From NCBI RefSeq assembly GCF_014192275.1, contig NZ_JACHXR010000013.1, positions 42,269-106,268 of the forward strand: a stretch of 64,000 nucleotides of DNA, written 5' to 3'. The notes under the pieces were generated by a model, which was not told the DNA's origin, made no database searches, and saw only the letters and a list, made by a program, of their open reading frames with translations. A program made the translations under genes and the position numbers. The DNA comes from Halomonas stenophila. GTDB taxonomy: Bacteria > Pseudomonadota > Gammaproteobacteria > Pseudomonadales > Halomonadaceae. Of the stretch, positions 9,951 to 17,619 are shown one piece after another. How positions within the stretch are numbered: the stretch's first letter is position 1; every line of letters begins with the position of its first letter.

Positions 9951-10291
9951 GGCGGCCTCCCATGGCGTGCTCGGGGCACAGTCGGGAACTACGGGGCCGC
10001 GTGCCGGCAGGTTCACCCACCGGCATCGCGGGGCGTGTCTCCTAGTTCTAGCAGGCCCGGGCACAAGCACAACCGGCCGAGTGGCCTGAGTAGACCACCG
10101 ACAGGCAGACGTTCGTCACCCGTTCATGCTCCAGCGCCTCCGACATCGCGCGAGCCGACTCGGGCGCTCCACCGAAAGCTCCTCGGTTACGACACCGCCG
10201 ATCGTGGACAGGCCACTCGCTGGGTCCACGACCTCGAATGCCTCACATACCAAATATACGGTATACATACATTCCGCATATCGAGACTATC
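9951..10291. other. intergenic stretch with a small dyad before the ParD-like gene
   Basis: No gene is supported here. The right end is noticeably AT-rich against the GC-rich background and contains TATACGGTATA (10255-10265), a perfect five-base dyad with a one-base centre. It lies 27 bases before the ParD-like start at 10292 and would suit the operator of a self-regulating antitoxin. The left end holds the ribosome site of the methyltransferase. Confidence 0.4.
10255..10265 (+). promoter_or_regulatory. candidate operator/promoter dyad of the ParD-like gene
   Basis: TATACGGTATA is a perfect inverted repeat (TATAC-G-GTATA) in a short AT-rich island just upstream of the antitoxin-like gene. 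Antitoxins commonly bind such dyads over their own promoter. There is no second copy close enough to confirm cooperative binding. Confidence 0.35.
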
Positions 10292-10483
10292 ATGGGTATC
10301 GTCAAGATCAGTGACGCGTTACACGATGAGATCCGCAAAGCCAGCTCGACCATGGTCCGCTCGATCAATGCTCAGGCCGAGTTCTGGACCAAGGTCGGCA
10401 TACTGGCCGAAACCAACCCCGACATGAGATTCGAGACCTGGTCGAGCAGTATCACGACCGGGGAAACCTGCGGTTGCTTTTGA
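10292..10483 (+). pseudogene. ParD-like antitoxin, probably frameshifted near its end
   Basis: The frame reads MGIVKISDALHDEIRKAS then SINAQAEFWTKVGILAETNP, a strong match to the ParD-like antitoxin family (usually about 65-80 residues). After DMRFE the frame turns into TWSSSITTGETCGCF and stops. One base over, the reading becomes DLVEQYHDRGNL, which looks like a normal continuation after RFE, so one base seems to be missing around 10429-10432. No toxin gene is next to it. The shifted frame is also the frame of the following lyase gene and has no stop before it, so the original end of the antitoxin gene may also be lost. Confidence 0.6.
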
Positions 10484-10509
10484 CGTTCATGAATCAGGCA
10501 GTCATCACG

Positions 10510-11739
10510 ATGAAAAACAAGGGTTTTACCACAAAGATTGTCCACGGCGATCGCGAATCGCCGATCGAACACGGCTCCGTGCACAAGCCGGTGCATCACG
10601 TCGTTCTCTACGGTTACGACACCACGGAAGAGCTCGCCGCGGTGTTCCAGAACAAGCAGCCCGGCTATTCCTACGGTCGGCAGAACAACCCGACCACCAC
10701 TGCGCTGCAAGCCAAGATCAGCGCGTTGGAAACGGGAGTCGATACCCTCTGTTTTGCCACCGGCATGGCGGCGATTACCGCCACCTGCTTGACGCTGCTA
10801 AAAGCCGGGGATCATCTGGTCTCGAGCCAGTTCCTGTTTGGTAACACCAATAGTCTGTTTCAGACGCTGACTCAATTCGGCATCGAGGTCACCTTCGTCG
10901 ACGCCACCGATGTCGCCAATGTGGAAGCGGCAGTGCAACCCAATACACGCATGGTCTTCGTCGAAACCATCGCCAACCCCTGCACCCAGGTGGCGGACCT
11001 GAAAGCGATCGGCGATTTCTGCCGCCGGCAGGACTTGGTCTACGTGGTCGATAACACCATGACCTCACCGGCACTGTTCTTGCCGAAGGCGGTTGGCGCC
11101 GGCTTGAGCATCAACTCGTTGAGCAAGTGCATCGCCGGCCACGGTGAAGTCCTGGGCGGCGCGGTCACGGATCTTGGCGAGTACGACTGGAGCCGCTACC
11201 CCAATATCAACCCCGCGTACCGGACAGGCGATCCACAGAAATGGGGCCTGCAACAGATTCGCAAGAAGGGGTTGCGTGATATGGGCGCGACCCTGGCACC
11301 GGACTCGGCCCACCGCATCGCTATCGGCTCGGAAACCCTGGCCCTGCGCATGGACAAGGCGTGCAGCAATGCACAGGCGCTGGCAGAGTATTTTTCCCGG
11401 CACAAGGCGATCAAGCAGGTTTACTACCCGGGCCTTGCTGCCCATCCGCAACATCAGCGCGCACAGGAACTGTTCAACGGTTTCGGGGCCTTGATGAGCA
11501 TCGACCTGGTCGACAACGACGCCTGCTTCGACGTGTTGAACAAGCTGCAAGGCGTGGTGCTCTCCAGCCACCTCGGCGACAACCGCACCCTGGCCATTCC
11601 GGTGGCTCACACCATCTTCTTCGAAATGGGGCCGGAACGGCGGGCGTCGATGGGCATCTCCGACGGCACCATTCGTCTCTCCGTGGGAATCGAAGATCGG
11701 GATGATCTGCTGGAGGACTTTGAGCGGGCTTTGGGTTAG
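10510..11739 (+). CDS. cystathionine gamma-synthase/methionine gamma-lyase family PLP enzyme
   Basis: 409 residues of the Cys/Met-metabolism PLP family (trans-sulfuration gamma family). The phosphate-binding YSYGRQNNPTTTALQAKI (residues 53-70), FATGMAAI, VETIANPCTQVADL, VVDNTMTSPALF (PLP-pyridine Asp) and SINSLSKCIAGHGEVLGGAV with Schiff-base Lys206 are all intact. The first ATG matching the family N-terminus (MKNKGFTTKIVHGDRE) is at 10510; an in-frame ATG at 10489 is possible, and neither has a strong ribosome site. The reaction could be gamma-elimination of methionine or a gamma-replacement; the sequence does not settle which. Codon choice is less GC-biased than in flanking genes, hinting at acquisition together with the antitoxin fragment. 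Confidence 0.88.
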   Translation: MKNKGFTTKIVHGDRESPIEHGSVHKPVHHVVLYGYDTTEELAAVFQNKQPGYSYGRQNNPTTTALQAKISALETGVDTLCFATGMAAITATCLTLLKAGDHLVSSQFLFGNTNSLFQTLTQFGIEVTFVDATDVANVEAAVQPNTRMVFVETIANPCTQVADLKAIGDFCRRQDLVYVVDNTMTSPALFLPKAVGAGLSINSLSKCIAGHGEVLGGAVTDLGEYDWSRYPNINPAYRTGDPQKWGLQQIRKKGLRDMGATLAPDSAHRIAIGSETLALRMDKACSNAQALAEYFSRHKAIKQVYYPGLAAHPQHQRAQELFNGFGALMSIDLVDNDACFDVLNKLQGVVLSSHLGDNRTLAIPVAHTIFFEMGPERRASMGISDGTIRLSVGIEDRDDLLEDFERALG

Positions 11740-11869
11740 CCGATGTAGACCGCTTCCGATATCGCGGGTCGCCGAGAGGGTGAGCGTCCTCCGGCCTTCG
11801 ATGTCCAATCCTGACATAGCTCTGCCGGCCGGAGATGGCGGTCGCATCACCTTTCCTCGAGGAGGCCTT

Positions 11870-12295
11870 ATGGATCCTCGCCTGCTCTACTCCCTGGCGG
11901 CGGATGCCATCCTGGTGGTCCACGCGGCCTTCGTGGTGTTCGTGATCCTGGGACTCGCGCTGACGCTGATCGGCAAGCCCCTCGCCTGGCACTGGGTCCG
12001 CAATCCCTGGTTCCGCCTCGCGCACCTGGGAGCGATCGGTTTCGTGGTGCTGCAGACATGGCTGGGCACCCTCTGCCCGCTCACCGTGTGGGAGATGGCG
12101 CTGCGGGAAAGGGCGGGAGACGCCCTGTATACGGGTTCCTTCGTTGCCTACTGGCTGCACCGGCTGCTGTTCTATCAGGCGCCCGCCTGGGTCTTCATCG
12201 TCGTCTACACGCTGTTCGGCGGCCTCGTCGTCCTCAGTTGGTTCTGGGTGCGCCCGCGCCCCTTCGGCGGGAAGGGACGCCGTGACAGCCGCTGA
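11870..12295 (+). CDS. DUF2784 family small membrane protein
   Basis: 141 residues, mostly membrane: an N-terminal helix (AADAILVVHAAFVVFVILGLALTLIG), two middle helices (LAHLGAIGFVVLQTWLG and a second around FVAYWLHRLLFY) and a last one (WVFIVVYTLFGGLVVLSWFW). VVHAAFVVFV, the W-x-R-N-P-W-F-R-x-x-H loop and the CPLTVWE segment are typical of DUF2784. The start at 11870 has GAGGAGG four bases upstream. Function is unknown for the family. Confidence 0.85.
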   Translation: MDPRLLYSLAADAILVVHAAFVVFVILGLALTLIGKPLAWHWVRNPWFRLAHLGAIGFVVLQTWLGTLCPLTVWEMALRERAGDALYTGSFVAYWLHRLLFYQAPAWVFIVVYTLFGGLVVLSWFWVRPRPFGGKGRRDSR

Positions 12296-12324
12296 CATGG
12301 CCTGGCAAGTCGCGACCGTTCGCC

Positions 12325-14469
12325 TCACAGGAAGACATACACCGTCACCACGAGGAAGGCGCCGTGCAACAGCGGCCAGAACAGCAGTTTGGGGATGAGG
12401 TTGTCGCGGTAGTGGAAGAAGCGGTTATCGCTGAGCGCCATGAGCATGAACGCATTGATGGAGACGGCGACGATGGTGAAGTAGGTGATGAAGTAGAAAT
12501 ACTCCAGGTACATGATCTCCTCGGCGGCATAGCGGCGGCGGACATCGATATGCGCGAGCAGGATGATGAAGAAGATGGCCGCCGAGGTCGCCAGCACCGT
12601 GGAGGTGGTGAAGCCGTACAGGGAGGCACGGGCCGTCTCCCGGGTGTCGATCATCAGCATGGCGAACAGCATGACCGCGGCGACGAACAGCGGGATCTGG
12701 TTGGAGATGAAGGCGTCGGTGATGTTGCGCAGCAGGGTGACGTTGTAGGTCAGCTCCGGGAAATCGCCTTCCCTGGCGTTCCCGCGCACCCCGAGGTCGC
12801 TGCGGTAGTCATGGAAGCGATAGGCGAAGAAGCTGCGCTGCACCTGCCAGCCCGGCAGGCGAAAGTCGGGCTCCATCCCCGGCAGCGCCGTGGGATGAAT
12901 CAGCCGGTAGGCCTCCAGCTCCGGCACCAGCACGATGTTGCGCGCCATCTCGGGATGCCAGACCCGCAGCCGCAGGGTCTTGATGTCGATCGGGAAACGG
13001 GAGTATTCGAAGGGTTGATGCAGGGTGGTCTTGAAGTACCAGCCGATCACCTCGCTGTCGCCCTCGCGCAGGCGAAACAACTCCTCGCGAACATCCTGCT
13101 GGGGGATGGCGTCCGGGAAGAAGATCCCGCGTCGCAGGTCGTCATGTTCCGGCACCGCATAGCGCTGCCAGACGAAGCCGGTGACGACGAAGTCGTGGGC
13201 CGTCTGGAAGCGGATCGCCTGGACGAACATCCCCGTCGCGATCTGGATGGGGGCGTCGAAGCGCTGCAGGCGAGCCTCTTCGCCATAGCCATCGAGGTAG
13301 CTCTCGATGCCGGCGCGGTCGACCAGCATGACCGCCCCCGGCGGGTCGCGCCCCGCCTCGGCAAACTCCAGGGTCCAGATGTGCACCACCCCGACCAGGA
13401 ACAGCAGGGCGATGGCCACGCTGCCGCTCCAGAGGGCCGGCTTGGAGTCCAGGCGGTAGGCGAGGAGCAGGACGATCAGGCCGGTCGCGCCGGTGATCAT
13501 GGCGATGGCGATCACGATCTGTCGGTGCTTGTGTTCGCCGAGGTCGAGCGGGATCTCGGCGCTGAAGGCCACCACCGCCAGGGACCAGTTCGGCGCCGCG
13601 ATGGGGCGATAGAAGATCCAGGAGTCCTGCCCGGTGAGTTCGTTGGAATGGGCGATGACACCGCTCCGCTGGTCGGTGGCCCGCTCGGCCAGACGCCTCA
13701 GCACCGGATCGCGCAGCTGGTCGGCGATGTCGTGCAGGTTCTGTCCCTGACGCGCGTATTCCCGCCGCGGGTGCGCCACGAAGGTGCCCTGATCGGTGAT
13801 GACGAAGGCATAGCCGGTCTCGCCCAGGTCCAGGGCGCCGACCAGGTCCCAGACATCCTCGATCGAGTAGTCGATGCAGACGGTGCCGTCGGCCCCGGCG
13901 GCGTCGCGGGCCCGCTGCGCCTCGGGGAGTCGGAAGGGCGTACAGTAGAGGGCGAGCATCGCCTGACTGGCCTGGCCGAAGAAGGGCTCCAGCCAGCCCG
14001 ACCGGGCGGTCCCCTGGTGGTACCAGGCGTGTTGGGGCTCGGTATAGTCGTAGACGTCCTCCACCCGGACCAGGCGGTGAACGCCATGGCGCTTGACGAT
14101 GTAGGGTGCGTGCAGCCGTCGGTCAGGGGCATAGGCATAGGGGCGAAACATCACCCCGACGCCGAAGACGTCGGGGTGCTGCGCCACCAGTGCCTCGAGT
14201 CGGGCCTCGATCCGGGTGACCGGCAGCTCGCCGCTGGCCAGCTCGCTGGCGAGCGCATCGGCCAGGTCGGAGAGCTGGCGCATATCGGCGTTGAGTGACT
14301 CGGCAGCCACCGTGGCCTCGCCCCGGATCCGCTCCCGCCAGTCATCGGTCGTTTGCTGCCGAGTGCTGCGGTCCACCCAGATCAGGCCGACGGCGATGGT
14401 AAAGGCGACCACTGCCACGACCAGGGCCGTGCTGAAGACGAGGCGTGCCGGACCGGGTGGGGGAAACAT
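12325..14469 (-). CDS. dCache sensor fused to a pentameric ligand-gated ion channel-like module
   Basis: 714 residues in the order: N-terminal membrane helix (about 10-31); a periplasmic double-Cache-like sensor (about 40-300; DVYDYTEPQHAWYHQGTARSG, GYAFVITDQGTFVAHPRR, WIFYRPIAAPNWSLAVV are typical dCache blocks); two membrane helices (317-338, 345-366); a second extracytoplasmic domain (378-573); and four C-terminal membrane helices (586-608, 612-639, 652-677, 690-714). The last half fits a prokaryotic pLGIC: FPIDIKTLRLRVW (492-504) matches the F-P-F-D-x-Q-x-L strand; LTYNVTLLRNITDAFISNQIP leads into M1 with its conserved Arg and Pro; M2, M3, a charged loop and a terminal M4 follow. There is no kinase, HAMP or methyl-accepting domain. 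The start at 14469 is preferred (AAGG seven bases upstream). It is divergent from the methyltransferase at 14655. Confidence 0.75.
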   Translation of the reverse strand: MFPPPGPARLVFSTALVVAVVAFTIAVGLIWVDRSTRQQTTDDWRERIRGEATVAAESLNADMRQLSDLADALASELASGELPVTRIEARLEALVAQHPDVFGVGVMFRPYAYAPDRRLHAPYIVKRHGVHRLVRVEDVYDYTEPQHAWYHQGTARSGWLEPFFGQASQAMLALYCTPFRLPEAQRARDAAGADGTVCIDYSIEDVWDLVGALDLGETGYAFVITDQGTFVAHPRREYARQGQNLHDIADQLRDPVLRRLAERATDQRSGVIAHSNELTGQDSWIFYRPIAAPNWSLAVVAFSAEIPLDLGEHKHRQIVIAIAMITGATGLIVLLLAYRLDSKPALWSGSVAIALLFLVGVVHIWTLEFAEAGRDPPGAVMLVDRAGIESYLDGYGEEARLQRFDAPIQIATGMFVQAIRFQTAHDFVVTGFVWQRYAVPEHDDLRRGIFFPDAIPQQDVREELFRLREGDSEVIGWYFKTTLHQPFEYSRFPIDIKTLRLRVWHPEMARNIVLVPELEAYRLIHPTALPGMEPDFRLPGWQVQRSFFAYRFHDYRSDLGVRGNAREGDFPELTYNVTLLRNITDAFISNQIPLFVAAVMLFAMLMIDTRETARASLYGFTTSTVLATSAAIFFIILLAHIDVRRRYAAEEIMYLEYFYFITYFTIVAVSINAFMLMALSDNRFFHYRDNLIPKLLFWPLLHGAFLVVTVYVFL

Positions 14470-14654
14470 CCTGCACCTTGATGTCTCGGGAGCGAACTGG
14501 GTTCGTGTTCGGTATGGCACCGGCCGAGGGGGATTGCAACGTCGGTGGTCAGGTCCTCAGGGAAAGATGGCGACGCCCTCTACACTTACAGGAGACAAGC
14601 CGCAGCGCAGGCTGGAGGTGGGTGTCACCTCGGCCGATGCTCAGGGGGAAGGTC

Positions 14655-15491
14655 ATGCCCATTCTCGACTTCGACCCGATACGCGATGTCTGGAGCAGCC
14701 TCGCAGCGGGCTATGATCGGCTCGTCACCCCCACGCACCTGTGGCTGGGCAACGAGGCCCTGCGCCGGGCCGGCCTCGCCAGCGGCATGTCGTTTCTCGA
14801 CGTGGCCTGCGGCAGCGGGGCCTTGAGCCTGCCGGCGGCACGCCTGGGGGCAAGGGTCACCGCCGTCGACCTTTCCCCCGCCATGGTCGAACGGCTCGAG
14901 GCCAGGGCCCGGCAGGCGGGGATCGACACCCTCCAGGCCCGGGTCATGGATGGCGCCGCCCTGCAGCTGGACGACGACACCTTCGACATGACCGGATCGC
15001 AGTATGGCGTCATGCTCTTCCCCGATCTCATGGCCGGCCTGGCCGAGATGGTGCGTGTCACCCGGCCGGGCGGCACGGTGCTGGTGATCGCCCTCGGCCT
15101 GCCCGAGGAGGTCGAGTTCATGCGCTTCATGATGGACGCCATCCAGGCCGCGGTGCCCGAGTTCCCCGACCTCTCCCGGGAGCCGCCGCCGCTGCCGTTC
15201 CAGATCGGCAGACCCAACAAGCTGCGTCACCGGCTCATCACCACCGGCCTGAGAGACGTCCGGGTGGAACGGCTCACCGAGTCGCTGCGCTTCCGGTCGG
15301 GCCAGGCGCTGTGGGACTGGCTGATGTCCAGCAACCCCATCCCCGGCCAGCTGGTCGCCGACCTCTCGCAGCAACAGCAGGCCCGGATCCTCGAGGAGCT
15401 GGACGCCAGGGTCCGGGATCGCGCCGGGAACGAGGCCTCCGCGGTGCTCACCAGCCGGGTCAATATCGGCATCGGCACGAAGCGGGACTGA
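14655..15491 (+). CDS. class I SAM-dependent methyltransferase
   Basis: 278 residues. SAM motif I is MSFLDVACGSGALSLPAARLGARVTAVDLSPAMVERLEARA (about 45-85), followed by DGAALQLDDDTFDMTGSQYGVMLFPDLMAGLAEMVRVTRPGGTVLVIALG. It resembles the UbiE-like small-molecule methyltransferases; the substrate is unknown. The start at 14655 follows GGGGGAAGG closely; an alternative ATG lies six codons upstream at 14637. It is transcribed divergently from the channel-like gene, with a 185-base gap between the two starts. Confidence 0.88.
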   Translation: MPILDFDPIRDVWSSLAAGYDRLVTPTHLWLGNEALRRAGLASGMSFLDVACGSGALSLPAARLGARVTAVDLSPAMVERLEARARQAGIDTLQARVMDGAALQLDDDTFDMTGSQYGVMLFPDLMAGLAEMVRVTRPGGTVLVIALGLPEEVEFMRFMMDAIQAAVPEFPDLSREPPPLPFQIGRPNKLRHRLITTGLRDVRVERLTESLRFRSGQALWDWLMSSNPIPGQLVADLSQQQQARILEELDARVRDRAGNEASAVLTSRVNIGIGTKRD

Positions 15492-15596
15492 GCGTCGCGG
15501 GACGCCCGGGGCCATCGATCGCGGCTCCCGCGGGAAGCCTGCCGACAGCGGCCTCGAACCCGGCGACTCCCTGCTCCCCCGCAACCAGGAGTGGCC

Positions 15597-15878
15597 ATGA
15601 ACATCGGCATTCTGACCCTGCGAATCTCCCTTCCCGGCTGCGCCTCCCTCAAGGAGAAGCGCCAGCGCATGCGCGGCATGCACCAGCGATACGGCCGCAA
15701 CCCGACGGTGGCGGTCTGCGAAAGCGCCGACCGTGACAGCCTGGAGACCAGCGAATGGACCTTCGTGGCGGTCGGGCAGACGGTGCCGGAGGTCGAGTCG
15801 CTGTGCAGCGAGATCGAGGACAGGGTGCAACGCACGGTCGATGGCCGGGTGATGGAGGCGACCCGGGAGATCCTCTGA
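15597..15878 (+). CDS. DUF503 domain-containing protein
   Basis: 93 residues, all DUF503-like: the N-terminus MNIGILTLRISLPGCASLKEKRQRMRGMHQRY matches the family signature (ILTL-x-LPGC-SLKEKR), with a second half (TFVAVGQTVPEVESLCSEIEDRVQ) giving the expected beta-alpha unit. The ATG at 15597 is preceded by AGGAG at five bases, which is better than the GTG two codons upstream. Function is unknown. It stands alone between a methyltransferase and a phosphodiesterase. Confidence 0.8.
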   Translation: MNIGILTLRISLPGCASLKEKRQRMRGMHQRYGRNPTVAVCESADRDSLETSEWTFVAVGQTVPEVESLCSEIEDRVQRTVDGRVMEATREIL

Positions 15879-16011
15879 CCGGCCATGCCGCACCCGCCGC
15901 GCATCCTAGGGACCGGTCGCCGCCCGTCGCAGGAGGCACACGCCCCTGTAACAGTCCGGCGGCATGCTGGGAACGCCCCCACCGATCCATCACAGGACAG
16001 CGAGGCCCCGG

Positions 16012-17313
16012 ATGAAACGAATGACCCTGACGCTCACTCTCTGCTGGCTGGCGTGGCTGCTGGCCTCGGCCCCGGTGTCTGCCGCACCGGAAGATGCCGT
16101 CACCGCCGCGGCCGGCCGTGTCACCCTGGGCCCCCGCCCCCTGGCGCTGGTGCAGGCCATGGGCGAGGACAGCCAGCGGGAACGCGAGCTCAAGGCGGAC
16201 CTGCTGCGCTGCGCCGCCGGCGACCGAGCCTGGCGCCGCAGCGACTTCACCATCGGCCATCGCGGGGCTCCCATGCAGTTTCCCGAGCATACCCGCGAGT
16301 CCTATCTCGCCGCGGCCCAGATGGGGGCCGGGGCCATCGAATGCGACGTGACCTTCACCGCCGACCAGGCCCTCGTCTGTCGCCATTCCCAGTGCGACCT
16401 GCACGCCACCACCAACATCCTCGAGACCGACCTGGCCCGGAAGTGCAGCGTGCCGCCGGCCTTCGACCCGGACAGCGGCGAACTGACCAATGCGGCCGAG
16501 GTCCAGTGCTGCACCAGCGACATCACCCTGGCCGAGTTCGAGTCCCTGCAGGGCAAGATGGAGGGCGCCGACACCGAGGCGCGCAGCGTCGCGGCCTACC
16601 TCGACGGCACGCCGGGCTGGCGCACCGATCTCTACGCCGATCGCGGCACCCTGATGACCCACGCCGAGAGCATCGCGCTGTTCCAGGCGCTGGGCGTGCG
16701 GATGGCGCCGGAGCTCAAGGCCCCGAGCGTCGCCATGCCCTTCGATGGCATGAGCCAGGCCGACTACGCCCAGAAGCTGATCGACGAGTACGAGGCCGCC
16801 GGCGTGCCGGCAAGCCGGGTCTTCCCGCAGTCCTTCAACCTGGAGGACGTGCGCTACTGGATCGAACACGCCCCGGCCTTCGCCGACCAGGCGGTCTACC
16901 TGGACGACCGCTACGACCTCGAGGGTTTCGATCACCGCGACCCGGCCAGCTGGACGCCGAGCATGGAAGAACTCGCCGAGCAGGGCGTGAAGATCCTGGC
17001 GCCGCCCATGTGGATGCTGCTGGCGGCCGACCCGGGGGCCGGCGACGGCGAGAGCCGCATCCTGCCCTCGGTCTACGCCGAGCGCGCCAGCGACGCCGGA
17101 CTGGAGCTGATCGCCTGGAGCTTCGAGCGCTCCGGCCCGCTGTCCCGGGACGGCGAGTGGTACCACCAGACCACCGACGCGGTCATCGACGGCAACGGCG
17201 ACAAGCTGCTGACCCTGGACGTGCTGGCCCGGGACGTAGGTGTCCGTGGCCTGTTCTCCGACTGGCCCGCCACCGTCACCTTCTACGACAACTGCATGGC
17301 CCCCGAGGCCTGA
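16012..17313 (+). CDS. exported glycerophosphodiester phosphodiesterase family protein
   Basis: 433 residues with a Sec signal peptide ([24 protein letters not shown]). The GDPD TIM-barrel begins with [40 protein letters not shown], which holds the catalytic His of HRGAP, the metal-binding Glu/Asp of ECDV and a second His in [15 protein letters not shown]. The usual C-terminal strand appears as [13 protein letters not shown]. It hydrolyses glycerophosphodiesters to an alcohol and glycerol-3-phosphate in the periplasm. At 433 residues it is longer than the cytoplasmic UgpQ type; inserted segments with several cysteines (CSVPPAF..., VQCCTSD) may form disulfides. Confidence 0.9.
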   Translation: MKRMTLTLTLCWLAWLLASAPVSAAPEDAVTAAAGRVTLGPRPLALVQAMGEDSQRERELKADLLRCAAGDRAWRRSDFTIGHRGAPMQFPEHTRESYLAAAQMGAGAIECDVTFTADQALVCRHSQCDLHATTNILETDLARKCSVPPAFDPDSGELTNAAEVQCCTSDITLAEFESLQGKMEGADTEARSVAAYLDGTPGWRTDLYADRGTLMTHAESIALFQALGVRMAPELKAPSVAMPFDGMSQADYAQKLIDEYEAAGVPASRVFPQSFNLEDVRYWIEHAPAFADQAVYLDDRYDLEGFDHRDPASWTPSMEELAEQGVKILAPPMWMLLAADPGAGDGESRILPSVYAERASDAGLELIAWSFERSGPLSRDGEWYHQTTDAVIDGNGDKLLTLDVLARDVGVRGLFSDWPATVTFYDNCMAPEA

Positions 17314-17326
17314 GCCCTCGCTCCCG

Positions 17327-17345
17327 GGCCGCGCCTGGCGCGGCC
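17327..17345. terminator. hairpin downstream of the phosphodiesterase gene
   Basis: A perfect nine-base-pair GC stem with a one-base centre starts 14 bases after the stop codon at 17313. It lacks a T-tract, so it is either a weak terminator or a 3'-end protecting hairpin. Confidence 0.4.
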
Positions 17346-17513
17346 TGCCCCCATTGCCCTCCCTTGCCCCGTGGCCAGCCGCCCCGGCGACCCGGCCGGG
17401 CTGCCCCACCGCGCGTCCCGATCACGCCGCCTGGTCGCGATGGCCGATATGGACCGGATCTGCCCTGTCTGCCTCTCACATTCCGGTTCGACGAGCGCGA
17501 TCCTGACCCCGTG

Positions 17514-17551
17514 GGGACGGGCGGCGAGGGACGTCCTTCGCCGCCCGTCCC
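17514..17551. repeat. perfect 14-base-pair hairpin upstream of the flavoenzyme gene
   Basis: The arms GGGACGGGCGGCGA (17514-17527) and its exact complement (17538-17551) enclose a ten-base loop. It ends 68 bases before the start codon at 17620. It may be a terminator insulating the next gene, or a 5' leader structure if transcription begins upstream of it. Confidence 0.5.
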
Positions 17552-17619
17552 GGCCGAGGGATGCCACGCCGCCCAGGCGGCAGGGCATCCGACCGCTACC
17601 CATTCGGGAGGCAGAAGCC

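Larger units (their letters stand above)
17314..17619. other. gene-free stretch with two strong hairpins
   Basis: No coding frame is convincing. Two perfect inverted repeats are present: GGCCGCGCC-T-GGCGCGGCC (17327-17345), just after the phosphodiesterase stop, and a 14-base-pair stem at 17514-17551. Neither is followed by a run of T. The right end holds the ribosome site GGGAGG of the flavoenzyme at 17620. Confidence 0.6.

Noticed and set aside
10081..10250. Short leftward frames such as FEVVDPASGLSTIGG between the methyltransferase and antitoxin
   Set aside because: No start, no ribosome site and no family match; probably chance.
12364..14298. A 644-codon open frame opposite the dCache/channel gene
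   Set aside because: The composition is of the same shadow type and there is no domain or ribosome site; the leftward frame has membrane helices and family motifs.
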